A stretch of DNA of 49,885 bases, taken from NCBI GenBank assembly GCA_004367505.1, contig SFCB01000157.1, positions 1 through 49,885 on the forward strand. The letters are read 5' to 3'. The position numbers were made by a program, and so were the translations under genes. Below, piece by piece: positions 24,675-32,739 of the stretch; the stretch's first letter is position 1; every line of letters starts with the position of its first letter. The notes beneath the pieces were generated by a model, which was given only the letters and a program-made list of their open reading frames with translations, was not told the DNA's origin and did no database searches. Source of the stretch: Chloroflexi bacterium OHK40. Lineage in GTDB: Bacteria > Chloroflexota > Chloroflexia > Chloroflexales > Chloroflexaceae.

Positions 24675-24797
24675 AAGGACGCGAAGGCAACGAACACGAA
24701 GGGTGCGGACGCGATCTGCCTATGTACCGCAGCAGTGCCCTCCCAGGATACGCCCCACGCACTCTGTCGCGCGCCGCACCCTTAGCTTCGCGTCCTT
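24675..24797. repeat. 123-bp interrupted palindrome between recJ and gpmI
   Basis: Outer arms AAGGACGCGAAG (24675-24686) and CTTCGCGTCCTT (24786-24797) match perfectly over 12 bp. Inner arms AAGGGTGCGG (24699-24708) and CCGCACCCTT (24774-24783) match perfectly over 10 bp. The left arms are separated by 12 bases and the right arms by two. It could be a non-autonomous mobile element (MITE-like), a degenerate repeat, or a long hairpin in the RNA. Confidence 0.7.
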
Positions 24798-24856
24798 CTC
24801 TACCATGCACGGGTTTCGCGATCGGCACATGGCGCGATGATTCGCGTCCGGCGTGG

Positions 24857-26482
24857 TTACCCGCGTACAATCAGGCTCTCCCCGGTCATGTCGCCCGCTT
24901 TGGGGAGCCCGAGCAGTTCGAGCAGTGTGGGCGCTACGTCGGCCAGACGGCCACCCTCGCGCAGGGTAATCTCGCCCTTCCCGAGGCCAAGCCCCTCGGC
25001 GGCCACCAGGATGCACGGCACAGGGTTGGTGGTGTGGGCGGTGTGTGGGCCACCGGTGCCAGGGTCGATCATGAGCTCGGCGTTGCCGTGGTCGGCGATG
25101 ATCAGCAGGACCCCTCCGCGGGCCAGCACCTCCGGCACCACCTGGCCAAGGCTCGCATCGACCGTCTCACAGGCCTTTACCACAGCCGGGATCACGCCGG
25201 TATGCCCCACCATATCGGGGTTGGCATAGTTCACCACGATGAAGTCGTACTGCTCGCTCCGGATGGCCTCCAGCAACGCCGCCGTCACGCCTGCCGCACT
25301 CATCTCGGGCTGCAGATCGTAGGTGGCCACCTTCGGCGATGGCACCAGGACGCGCTCCTCCCCCGGGAAGGGCTCTTCACGCCCGCCGTTCAGGAAGAAA
25401 GTCACGTGGGGATACTTCTCGGTCTCCGCCAGGTGGAACTGTCGTTTACCGGCCGCGCTCACCACCGCAGCGATCGGCTCACGCACCGGTCGGGGCGGGA
25501 AGGCGACCTGCACCGGAAGATCATCCTCGTACTGGGTGAGCGTCACCACGGACAGGTTCTGGAGCTGGCGCCCGCGCTGCCAGATCGTCGCGGGCAGCTT
25601 CTGCCCCTCCTGCTCCTGCTTCGCGTAGTGCCGGCGAATCTCCTCGTCCAGGTTGGGCAGCACCAGAGCCTTTGTGAGCTGGCGCCCCCGGTCGGGGCGG
25701 AAGTTGGTAAAGATCACCGCATCGCCGTCGCGGATCGTCGCCACCGGCGCGCCGTCGCGCACGATCACGGTGGGCAACACGAACTCGTCGCTCACATCGG
25801 CATCGTAAGCCTGCTGGATCGCCTCACGGGCGCTGCTCGCCGTCTTGCCTTTACCCTCCACCAGTGCGGCATAGGCGAGCCCGGTGCGCTCCCAGCGCTT
25901 GTCGCGGTCCATCGCGTAGTAGCGTCCCGATACGGTGGCAACCGTGCCAACTCCGCTCCGCGCGATTGCCGCCTCCAGTGTGTCGAGGAAGCCTAGCGCC
26001 GAGCGAGGCAGCACGTCGCGCCCGTCCAGGAAGAGGTGCAGGTACACTCGCGTGAACTCCTGGCGCCGGGCGAGCTCCAGCAGCGCGTGGAGGTGGTCCT
26101 CGTGGGCGTGAACGCCGCCAGGCCCGAAGAGGCCCATGAGGTGCAGGGCCCCGCCACTGGCTCTGGCGTGCTCAATCGCGCCGAGCAGCGCCGGGTTGCT
26201 GAAGAAGTCGCCGTCATCAATCGCTTTGCTGATCCGGGTGAGCTCCTGGTACACCACGAAGCCGGCGCCGATGTTCAGGTGGCCCACCTCGGAGTTGCCG
26301 ATCTGGCCTTCGGGAAGGCCCACGTCGAGCCCGGAGGCGGCGAGAGTCGTGAAGGGGCAGGTCGCGATCCAGCCGTCCACGTTCGGCGTGTTCGCCAGAT
26401 CCACCGCGTTGCCGGGGCCAGGGTCAGCGAGGCCCCAGCCGTCCATAATCGCCAGGACTACCGGGCGGATAGTGTCGGGCAT
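24857..26482 (-). CDS. gpmI: 2,3-bisphosphoglycerate-independent phosphoglycerate mutase
   Basis: The glycolytic and gluconeogenic mutase that interconverts 3- and 2-phosphoglycerate without bisphosphoglycerate, using two Mn2+ ions. At 541 residues it has the normal length of the alkaline-phosphatase-superfamily type. Landmarks are LAIMDGWG (first metal Asp14), GQIGNSEVGHLNIGAG (nucleophile Ser64), GGVHAHEDHL, FLDGRDVLP, FTNFRPDRGRQLT, NYANPDMVGHTG, ADHGNAE and GGPHTAHTTNPVP, covering both metal sites. The ATG has AAGGAG six bases upstream. A minus TATAAT at 26715-26720 suggests an untranslated leader of about 230 bases; I could not match it to a known riboswitch. Confidence 0.96.
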   Translation of the reverse strand: MPDTIRPVVLAIMDGWGLADPGPGNAVDLANTPNVDGWIATCPFTTLAASGLDVGLPEGQIGNSEVGHLNIGAGFVVYQELTRISKAIDDGDFFSNPALLGAIEHARASGGALHLMGLFGPGGVHAHEDHLHALLELARRQEFTRVYLHLFLDGRDVLPRSALGFLDTLEAAIARSGVGTVATVSGRYYAMDRDKRWERTGLAYAALVEGKGKTASSAREAIQQAYDADVSDEFVLPTVIVRDGAPVATIRDGDAVIFTNFRPDRGRQLTKALVLPNLDEEIRRHYAKQEQEGQKLPATIWQRGRQLQNLSVVTLTQYEDDLPVQVAFPPRPVREPIAAVVSAAGKRQFHLAETEKYPHVTFFLNGGREEPFPGEERVLVPSPKVATYDLQPEMSAAGVTAALLEAIRSEQYDFIVVNYANPDMVGHTGVIPAVVKACETVDASLGQVVPEVLARGGVLLIIADHGNAELMIDPGTGGPHTAHTTNPVPCILVAAEGLGLGKGEITLREGGRLADVAPTLLELLGLPKAGDMTGESLIVRG

Positions 26483-26728
26483 AGCTGTCTCCTTCAGTCG
26501 GGTTCACGCGTCGCGGGCGGGGTCGCCCCGGTGGGCATCATCGAGCCGGGCCGCCCGGCAGGAGCCGTCGCGGCCCGAGGGGCACGAAGAGCCTCTGGAG
26601 GTGCGCGCCTGAGCTACCACACGCCACATGGTCACCCCGGGCGCGCCTCAGGCCACGCAGCGGCGGCAGGCCTGCGATACCGAGGTGCGAGACGCTCAGC
26701 TCCGTTCCGCCGGCATTATACCGCCGAA
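26483..26728 (-). other. long 5' leader of gpmI
   Basis: This 246-bp gap holds the TATAAT box (26715-26720) and AAGGAG site of gpmI. It is GC-rich, with repeated GGCGCGCC-like segments near 26600 and 26640. No known riboswitch or T-box consensus was recognised. Confidence 0.35.
26715..26720 (-). promoter_or_regulatory. -10 TATAAT, probable gpmI promoter
   Basis: A perfect TATAAT on the minus strand just beyond the stop of the small membrane protein gene. It is preceded by GGCGG rather than TGn. Confidence 0.45.
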
Positions 26729-26977
26729 TCAGCCCATGCCGAGGGCCACCAGCAGGATGCGCCAGGCCGCGAGCAGGCTGAAGGCTGCGGTCGCGATCAG
26801 GGGCAGCGCAACGAGGGCCACGGTCGCGGCGCGATTGCCGGGGCCGGCAGCGGTGCGGCGAAAGCCTCTGGGCAGTTCTCCTGTAAGGGTGATGAGGCCG
26901 CCCCAGAGCGTCAGCAGGCCAACAATGGCGAAGACAAGGGCAGCGCCGAGTGCGATCAGCGAGCCAAGGGCGGCCAT
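26729..26977 (-). CDS. small two-helix membrane protein
   Basis: 82 residues from the ATG at 26977 (MAALGSLIALG), with AAAGGA seven bases upstream. A TTG six codons earlier (26995) would overlap the polyphosphate glucokinase stop and is less likely. Two hydrophobic segments (about 5-30 and 50-78) flank a short basic loop (LPRGFRRTAAGPGNRA). I recognise no family. It starts 14 bp after the ppgK stop on the same strand, so it is probably cotranscribed with it. Confidence 0.7.
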   Translation of the reverse strand: MAALGSLIALGAALVFAIVGLLTLWGGLITLTGELPRGFRRTAAGPGNRAATVALVALPLIATAAFSLLAAWRILLVALGMG

Positions 26978-26991
26978 GGGCAGATCCTTTC

Positions 26992-27741
26992 TCAAGCCGC
27001 GACGGGCACGTGCTCGTGAGCGTAGAGCGCGGCGCCGATCATGCCGGCCTCGTTGCGCAGCACGGCGGGTAGCAGCTCCACGTGTACACTGAGATGCGGC
27101 GCGAACTTCTCGAACTCACGGCTGGCCCCACCCCCGATGATGATCAGGTCGGGCCAGAGCAGCGCACTGATACGCCGCAGGTACTCGTCGAGGTCGGCGG
27201 CCCAGGCGCGCCAGCGCAGTCCCTTCCGCTCCCGGGCCGCGTCGGAGGCCCGGCGCTCTGCATCCTTGCCGCGGATCTCAATGTGCCCCAGCTCGGTGTT
27301 GGGGACGAGCCGGCCATCGATGAAGAGGGCCGTGCCGATCCCCGTCCCGATCGTGAGCATCAGCACAAGGCCGCCACGCCCCTGACCAGCACCGTGGCGC
27401 ATCTCAGCCAGGCCGGCAGCGTCGGCATCATTCAGCAGGGCCACGGGCGAGCCAGTGGCCTGCTCGAACATCTGCTGGCCATTTGTGCCGATCCAGCGCG
27501 GCGAGATGTTCGCGGCCGTGTGGATGATCCCGCCCTTGACAACAGCGGGAAAGCCGCAGCCGATCGGTCCCTGCCAGGCGAAGTGTTGCACGACCCTGGC
27601 CACCGTCTCAACCACCGCCTCGGGTGTGGCCGGCTCGGGCGTGGGAATGCGATGGCGTGGTGTAGCCAGGGTGCCCGTCGCGACATCCACCACCGCGCCT
27701 TTGATCCCCGAGCCGCCGATGTCGATCCCCAGCACGTGCAT
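26992..27741 (-). CDS. ppgK: polyphosphate glucokinase (ROK family)
   Basis: This enzyme phosphorylates glucose to glucose 6-phosphate with inorganic polyphosphate, often also ATP, feeding glycolysis. From ATG 27741 it has 249 residues, the usual PPGK length and shorter than ordinary ROK kinases. Motifs are [15 protein letters not shown] (phosphate-binding loop), [38 protein letters not shown] (catalytic base Asp105), [15 protein letters not shown], and [17 protein letters not shown], which is characteristic of PPGK. The C-terminal LIIIGGGAS closes the fold. The start has AGGAGG seven bases upstream; the frame continues to 27921 but without an SD. The small membrane protein gene follows. Confidence 0.92.
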   Translation of the reverse strand: MHVLGIDIGGSGIKGAVVDVATGTLATPRHRIPTPEPATPEAVVETVARVVQHFAWQGPIGCGFPAVVKGGIIHTAANISPRWIGTNGQQMFEQATGSPVALLNDADAAGLAEMRHGAGQGRGGLVLMLTIGTGIGTALFIDGRLVPNTELGHIEIRGKDAERRASDAARERKGLRWRAWAADLDEYLRRISALLWPDLIIIGGGASREFEKFAPHLSVHVELLPAVLRNEAGMIGAALYAHEHVPVAA

Positions 27742-27933
27742 CGTTGCCCCTCCTGCGCCACATCGCGCCCCCGCTGTGCCGCCGCTCGCTCGCCACCGAG
27801 CTGTCCGTACACCACTTACCAGAACCATCCCGCTCCAACCGACAGGCGCGGCCTGCTGCTCCATCCGGAACCGAGCGCTCCCCCACAGGATCGCCGCCCG
27901 TCCTGGCCGTACCTGGCACAACCGGCCGCGCCC

Positions 27934-29202
27934 CTACGCGATCACATACCGCCCCGGATTGAGCACGCCCGCCGGATCCCAACTGGCCCGCAGGGCGCGC
28001 ATCAGGGCGACACCCTCGGGCGGAGGCCCCCACAGGTCCAGGTGGGTCACGAGGGCCGCAGGAGCCTCCTCCACCACGGCGTAGCCGCCGTGGGTCACGA
28101 GGCCAGCGCGCACCTCAGCCAGCGCGGCGGCGACGGCGGCTGGCTCCGCCCCCGCCACGTGCCACCGGCTGTAGATCGATCCGCCACCCGCGATCCCGAG
28201 CTGCCGGGGGGCCCAGCCGCGCCGACAGGCAATCTGCTCAAGCAGCCCGGCTCCTGCCCCAAAGGCATCAGGCGGCACCCCAACTCTTAGCAAGAGGGTG
28301 CCGTCGTAGGCGGCGGCGGTACTGTCGGCGATCGCAGCCCAGAGCGGGGTATCATCCTCCTCGCGCAGCTCGATCGTGCGGGCGCCCACGGCCACACAGC
28401 GCCGCGTTGCCTCGCGGATCTGCCTCCGCACAGCGCTCACCGTGCCGGCGAAGCGTGCCAGCACCACGAGATGGGCGGGCTGGCCGTCGCGGAAGGGCTG
28501 CAAGGCGGCGATGCGCTCTTCGCCCAGGCGGTTGAGCGCCGCAATCGCGATCGGCTGGAGCGGGGCCGCGCGCAGCTCCTCGATCGCCCGGGCCGGGAGG
28601 TGCGGGTTGGTGAACGCGGCCAGGATCGTCTGGCGGTACTCAGGCAGCGGGGCCACCTTAAAGGTTGCCTCGGCGATCACGCCGAGGGTGCCGAGGGCGC
28701 CGATCTGCAGCTTGTGAGTGTCGTAGCCGGCCACGTTCTTCACGACCCGACCGCCACTCTTCACCAGCCGCCCATCGCCGAGGGCCACCCGCATGCCGAG
28801 CGTGAAGTCGCGCGGCGGGCCATAGGCGAGTCGTAACGCCCCAGTGGCCCTGCTGGCCAGCAGCCCGCCGATCGTGGCCCGCGCCGGCAGCGGCGGGTCC
28901 CACGGCAGCCACTGCCCGGAGCGCGCCAACTCCGCCTGCAGATCGTCAAGCGTCACGCCTGCCTCGACCGTCACCACCAGGTCGGCAGGATGGTAGGCGA
29001 CAACCCGGTTGAGGCGGCTGGTCGTCAGGGCGAGATCATAGCGCTCCGGTGGACGGCCCAGGTGCTGATGCGTACCACCGCCCCAGGGCACCACCGCGAG
29101 CCCACGGGCCGAAGCCTCTCGCAGGCAGTCGGCGAGCTCCTCGGCGCTTGCGGGGGCCAGCACCCGGGACGGGGCCAGGCCGTGGAGGGCGAAATCGCTC
29201 AT
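27934..29202 (-). CDS. glcE: FAD-binding oxidoreductase, glycolate oxidase subunit GlcE-like
   Basis: 422 residues (425 if translation begins at the TTG at 29211). The N-terminal FAD-binding PCMH domain has VVPWGGGTHQHLGRPP and LVVTVEAGVTLDDLQAELARSGQWLPWDPP, then GGLLASRATGALRLAYG and VKNVAGYDTHKLQIGALGTLG, all characteristic of GlcE. Glycolate oxidase oxidises glycolate to glyoxylate with GlcD (flavin), GlcE (flavin) and GlcF (iron-sulfur). The ATG at 29202 has AGGTG 14 bases away, whereas the TTG at 29211 is better placed (about five bases), so the start is uncertain. It lies 49-58 bp after glcD. No glcF follows; the next gene is ppgK. Confidence 0.85.
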   Translation of the reverse strand: MSDFALHGLAPSRVLAPASAEELADCLREASARGLAVVPWGGGTHQHLGRPPERYDLALTTSRLNRVVAYHPADLVVTVEAGVTLDDLQAELARSGQWLPWDPPLPARATIGGLLASRATGALRLAYGPPRDFTLGMRVALGDGRLVKSGGRVVKNVAGYDTHKLQIGALGTLGVIAEATFKVAPLPEYRQTILAAFTNPHLPARAIEELRAAPLQPIAIAALNRLGEERIAALQPFRDGQPAHLVVLARFAGTVSAVRRQIREATRRCVAVGARTIELREEDDTPLWAAIADSTAAAYDGTLLLRVGVPPDAFGAGAGLLEQIACRRGWAPRQLGIAGGGSIYSRWHVAGAEPAAVAAALAEVRAGLVTHGGYAVVEEAPAALVTHLDLWGPPPEGVALMRALRASWDPAGVLNPGRYVIA

Positions 29203-29260
29203 GGGATGCAACGGCCCACCTCATCGCGTGCCAGGCATGTAACCAGCCTGACGGTCATGA

Positions 29261-30724
29261 TCAGATCCACGCTCCCTGGGCCACCGCCCTGAGGGCCCCG
29301 CGAGCCTGCTGAATATCCGCGCACGAGGAACCCATGGGCAGGAGCTTGCAGGGGTTCATCTGCCCTGCCGGGTCGAAGACCGCCCGCAGCTGGGCAAAGG
29401 CCTCCAGGTCGGCAGCACCGAAGATCCAGGCCAGATAATCGCGCTTCTCGATTCCGATCCCGTGCTCGCCGCTGATTGAGCCGCCCGCCTCCACGCAGGC
29501 CCGCAGGATCTCTTCACCCGCAGCGATCGCCCGCTCGCGCACCCCCGGCTCACGCAGGTCGAAGAGCAGCAGCGGGTGCAGGTTCCCATCGCCGGCGTGG
29601 AAAATGTTCACCACCGTGATGCGGTGGCGGCGGGCCACCTCCTCGGTGAACCGGAGCAACTCGGGTAGACGCGATCGGGGCACCACCCCGTCCTGGATGT
29701 GGTAGTGGGGCGCGATGCGGGCACAGGCGGCGAGGGCACCTTTACGGCCAGCCCAGAGCCGTTGGCGCTGCTCCTCGTCGGCGGCGGCGCGGAGTTCGCG
29801 AGCACCGTGGGCGGTACAGTGCTCGGCGATACGGCGCGCCTGGTCGGCCAGATCTTCGCGCAGGCCATCAATCTCGATCAGCAGCACTGCCCGGGCATCG
29901 GTAGGGTAACCAGCCCGCACCGCCGCTTCCACTGCCGCGATGCCCTCGCCCACCAGCATCTCCAGCGCAGCCGGCACGATCCCGGCCGCGATGATCGCTG
30001 ACACCGCCGCACTCGCGCCGTCCATCTCGTCGAAGATTGCCAGGAAGGTATGGACGGCCTCGGGGTTGGGTGTGAGGCGCACCATCACCTCGGTCACGAT
30101 CCCCAGAGTGCCCTCGCTGCCCACCACGACGCCCAGCAAATCGTAGCCCGGCGCATCGGGGACGGCACCACCCACCCGCAGCACGCTGCCATCGGCGAGC
30201 ACGAGGGTCGCCGCGAGCACGTGGGCCGCCGTAACTCCATACTTCAGGCAGTGGGGCCCACCGGCGTTCGCAGCAACATTGCCACCGATCGTACTCGAGC
30301 GCTGGCTGCTCGGGTCGGGCGCGAAGTGGAGCCCATAGGGTGCGGCTGCCACGCTCAGGTCCACATTGACCACGCCTGGCTGAACCACCGCCGTGCGCGC
30401 GAGCGGGTCAACGCTGAGCACGCGGTTCATGCGCGCGAGGGACACCACCAGCCCACCCCGCTCGGCCACCGAGCCCCCGGCGAGGCCAGTGCCCGCGCCG
30501 CGAGCTACCACCGGGACACCTCGTTGCCATGCCTCGCGCAGGCAAGCGGCCACTTCCTCCGTGCTCGCGGGGACCACCACCACATCGGGGGTAGCCTGGT
30601 CCAGGGCCGAGCCATCGTACTCGTAGAGCAGCAACTCCTCGGGGCGGTGGAGAACATAGCGCTCACCGACAATCGGGGTGAGGGCGGCGATCAACTGGCG
30701 CCGCGCAGCCTCCTGAGCGCTCAC
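29261..30724 (-). CDS. glcD: FAD-linked oxidase, glycolate oxidase subunit GlcD-like
   Basis: 487 residues from the GTG at 30724, whose bases overlap the stop of the upstream membrane protein gene (GTGA), which supports translational coupling. The FAD-binding PCMH domain shows VVARGAGTGLAGGSV, FAPDPSSQRSSTIGGNVAANAGG and GYDLLGVVVGSEGTLGIVTE. The C-terminal FAD-oxidase domain shows VVNIFHAGDGNLHPLLLFD, SISGEHGIGIEK and FDPAGQMNPCKLLP. This is the classical GlcD/D-lactate dehydrogenase family. Adjacency to glcE favours glycolate oxidation (2-phosphoglycolate salvage), though D-lactate and other 2-hydroxyacids remain possible. An in-frame extension to 30904 would run into the membrane protein gene and has no support. 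Confidence 0.88.
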   Translation of the reverse strand: MSAQEAARRQLIAALTPIVGERYVLHRPEELLLYEYDGSALDQATPDVVVVPASTEEVAACLREAWQRGVPVVARGAGTGLAGGSVAERGGLVVSLARMNRVLSVDPLARTAVVQPGVVNVDLSVAAAPYGLHFAPDPSSQRSSTIGGNVAANAGGPHCLKYGVTAAHVLAATLVLADGSVLRVGGAVPDAPGYDLLGVVVGSEGTLGIVTEVMVRLTPNPEAVHTFLAIFDEMDGASAAVSAIIAAGIVPAALEMLVGEGIAAVEAAVRAGYPTDARAVLLIEIDGLREDLADQARRIAEHCTAHGARELRAAADEEQRQRLWAGRKGALAACARIAPHYHIQDGVVPRSRLPELLRFTEEVARRHRITVVNIFHAGDGNLHPLLLFDLREPGVRERAIAAGEEILRACVEAGGSISGEHGIGIEKRDYLAWIFGAADLEAFAQLRAVFDPAGQMNPCKLLPMGSSCADIQQARGALRAVAQGAWI

Positions 30725-31077
30725 CTGGATCGCACCCGGCGCTTCAGATCCACGGCGGGCCGGCGGAACGCCAGCACATCGAGCGTACCGCGCGGGTAGC
30801 TCTTGACCAGCTGTGCCAGGCCGGCGGGATGCCGGCGCCAGATAAACGAGAGCAGCATGGCGCCCACCAGCAGCGCCACCACGAGCACCGGGTTGGCGGC
30901 CCATCCGTTGAGCAGGGCGAGCACCAGGTAGCCGAAAGCGGCCAGCATGAGCAGCGCCTGGCCGACCATCAACAGCAGCAACCGGTCGCGCGTCTGCAGG
31001 AAGGCGGCCAGGTAGGCGGCGGCATACCAGAGCTCAAAGAGGATCACCGCCACGGTAAAGAAAGTCCAGAGCCACAC
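30721..31077 (-). CDS. small membrane protein at the head of the glcDE operon
   Basis: 118 residues from the GTG at 31077, with a clear AGGAG six bases upstream. Three hydrophobic helices (about 1-26, 33-60 and 64-82) are followed by a basic cytoplasmic tail (KSYPRGTLDVLAFRRP, then DLKRRVRSR). No family is recognised. Its stop codon overlaps the GTG of glcD by four bases, so the two are translated together. It may tether or couple the oxidase to the membrane, but that rests only on position. The promoter TGC-TATCAT lies about 33 bases upstream. Confidence 0.75.
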   Translation of the reverse strand: MWLWTFFTVAVILFELWYAAAYLAAFLQTRDRLLLLMVGQALLMLAAFGYLVLALLNGWAANPVLVVALLVGAMLLSFIWRRHPAGLAQLVKSYPRGTLDVLAFRRPAVDLKRRVRSR

Positions 31078-31109
31078 GGCGAACTCCTGGGATGTCGGTG
31101 CGTACGCTC

Positions 31110-31118
31110 ATGATAGCA
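31110..31118 (-). promoter_or_regulatory. extended -10 TGCTATCAT of the glcDE operon
   Basis: The minus strand reads TGC-TATCAT, 33 bases upstream of the GTG at 31077. It is back to back with the plus-strand TGC-TATAAT about 30 bp away. Confidence 0.55.
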
Positions 31119-31147
31119 CAGGCGGGCCGGTCGTGGCGCCGATCGTA

Positions 31148-31156
31148 TGCTATAAT
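31148..31156 (+). promoter_or_regulatory. extended -10 TGCTATAAT of the GT2 gene
   Basis: TG-C-TATAAT, perfect, with no good -35. The start codon is 56 bases downstream. Confidence 0.6.
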
Positions 31157-31211
31157 CGGTCACTGGCGCGCCCGGTTGGCGGGCAGAGGGTGACAGGCAA
31201 GGAAGCAAGCC

Positions 31212-31985
31212 ATGGCCGAGCGACCGAGCATCACAGCATTTTTCCCGGCATTCAATGATGCAGGCACGATCGGCAGCATGGTCGTGAGCACGATTGAAAC
31301 CCTTGAGGAGCTGACCGACGACTACGAAGTCATCGTGGTCGAGAACGGCAGCACCGACTACACCGTCCAGGTCCTCGAGTCGCTTGCCGAGCACTACCCT
31401 CGGCTGCGCGTCTTCACCAACCGCCGCCCGCTCGGCTATGGTGGCGCGCTACGCGCCGGCTTTGCGGCAGCGACCAAGGAGCTGATCTTCTACACCGATG
31501 GCGACGCCCAGTACGACCCGCGTGAGCTCCGGCTGCTGATCCCGGCGCTGCGCGACGATATCGATATCGTGAACGGCTGGAAGATCGACCGGGGCGATCC
31601 GCTGCACCGCAAGATCATCGGGCGCGTGTACCATCATACCGTCAAGCTGCTCTTCAACTTTACGCTGCGCGATGTTGACTGCGACTTCCGCCTGATCCGG
31701 CGCAAGGTGTTTGACGTGATCGAGCTCGAGTCGGACAGCGGGACGATCTGTCTGGAGTTGGTAAAGAAGCTCCAGGACGCGGGCTACCGTTTCGCCGAGG
31801 TACCGGTACACCACTACCACCGCACCTACGGGCAGAGCCAGTTCTTCAACTTTCCCCGGTTGTGGCGCACCGGCGTGCAGCTGATCCAGCTCTGGTGGAA
31901 GCTAGTGGTGCGCCGGGAGCACCTAGCGCAGATCGCCCGCCGGCGCCGCGAGCTTGCCGCCGAGGCCGGGGCAGTTCACCGCTGA
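31212..31985 (+). CDS. family 2 glycosyltransferase, dolichol-phosphate-mannose-synthase-like
   Basis: A soluble GT-A fold transferase of 257 residues. Motifs are TAFFPAFNDAGTIGSMV (nucleotide-binding start), YEVIVVENGSTDYT, LGYGGALRAGFAAAT and YTDGDAQYD, where the DGD/DAQ acidic triad binds metal and nucleotide sugar. The HHYHRTYGQSQFFNF segment is typical of the polyprenyl-phosphate sugar transferase group, with a C-terminal amphipathic stretch but no clear transmembrane helices. It probably charges a lipid carrier for glycan or glycoprotein synthesis. The gene is transcribed alone from a TGC-TATAAT promoter; the SD is weak (AGGCAAGGAAG). The PspC gene follows after 91 bp. Confidence 0.88.
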   Translation: MAERPSITAFFPAFNDAGTIGSMVVSTIETLEELTDDYEVIVVENGSTDYTVQVLESLAEHYPRLRVFTNRRPLGYGGALRAGFAAATKELIFYTDGDAQYDPRELRLLIPALRDDIDIVNGWKIDRGDPLHRKIIGRVYHHTVKLLFNFTLRDVDCDFRLIRRKVFDVIELESDSGTICLELVKKLQDAGYRFAEVPVHHYHRTYGQSQFFNFPRLWRTGVQLIQLWWKLVVRREHLAQIARRRRELAAEAGAVHR

Positions 31986-32076
31986 AACAATCCTGGGCAT
32001 CCTACCGTCTGATTGCCAGGCACCGCCGCAGCCAGCCTCGTGCCGGCCCGGCCCAGACGCAAAGGAGTCCCCTGGT

Positions 32077-32571
32077 ATGACAAGCACCCCACGCCTTGAG
32101 CGCAGCCGCAGCGATTGCATGATCGCCGGTGTGTGCGGCGGGATCGCCCGCTACCTCAATACCGACCCTGCGATCGTACGGCTCGTCTTCGTTCTCCTGG
32201 CCTTGAGTGGCCCCGCCTTCCTGGTCTACCCACTTCTCTGGATCGTGATGCCCCGCGAGGCGGCCCCCACGGCCGGCAGCCCGGGCGCCGCCCCCGGCCA
32301 GGTGTTCGTGGCCACCGGGGAGACGCAGCGGCTGCGGATCGATCCGGCCACCGGCCAGCCAGCGGAGCCGGAGCAGGAGATCCCGATCAACAACCTCGGC
32401 CAGGACAGCGGCAGGCCGGCCCAGAGCTCGCCGAGCGGCCGGCTACTCGGCTATGCCCTGCTCGGCCTTGGCTCCATCATCGCGCTGCAGATGATCTGGC
32501 CCGGCGCCAGCGGGCTCCTCTTCCCGGCTCTGCTGATCGGCGCCGGGATCTACCTCTTGCGCCGCTCCTGA
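32077..32571 (+). CDS. PspC-domain membrane protein
   Basis: 164 residues. The N-terminal PspC domain (about 5-62) has LERSRSDCMIAGVCGGIARYL and a hydrophobic stretch ending LLWIVMPRE. A Gly/Pro/Gln-rich linker follows, and two C-terminal hydrophobic segments (about 125-160) end in RRS. PspC domains occur in the phage-shock envelope-stress response and in uncharacterised membrane sensors; no pspA is nearby. The start at 32077 has AAAGGAG about nine bases upstream; the frame further upstream to 31954 is not used. A strong hairpin follows the stop. Confidence 0.88.
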   Translation: MTSTPRLERSRSDCMIAGVCGGIARYLNTDPAIVRLVFVLLALSGPAFLVYPLLWIVMPREAAPTAGSPGAAPGQVFVATGETQRLRIDPATGQPAEPEQEIPINNLGQDSGRPAQSSPSGRLLGYALLGLGSIIALQMIWPGASGLLFPALLIGAGIYLLRRS

Positions 32572-32671
32572 AGCACGAACCGAACACCAGGAGCCGGAGC
32601 ACCGCAACGGATCGCGTCCCCGTGCCCCGACGGACCATCCAGACAGGAACCGATCGTCTCAGGCGCCAGAA

Positions 32672-32710
32672 ACAGGCCGGAACCCATGCTCTTCACGGGT
32701 TCCGGCCTGT
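32672..32710. terminator. convergent terminator between PspC and Crp/Fnr genes
   Basis: A perfect 14-bp stem, ACAGGCCGGAACCC / GGGTTCCGGCCTGT, with an 11-base loop. It lies between two converging genes and can act on both strands. T-runs are short (TTTC on each side). Confidence 0.7.
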
Positions 32711-32739
32711 GATTTCGGTGCAAGGCGCTTGCCCAGGGG

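Noticed and set aside
24661-24860. Short open frames between recJ and gpmI
   Set aside because: The interval is mostly the interrupted palindrome. The frames on both strands lack ribosome sites and known motifs.
26483-26714. T-box or other known riboswitch in the gpmI leader
   Set aside because: No T-box core (AGGGTGGNACCGCG) or other known aptamer consensus was found.
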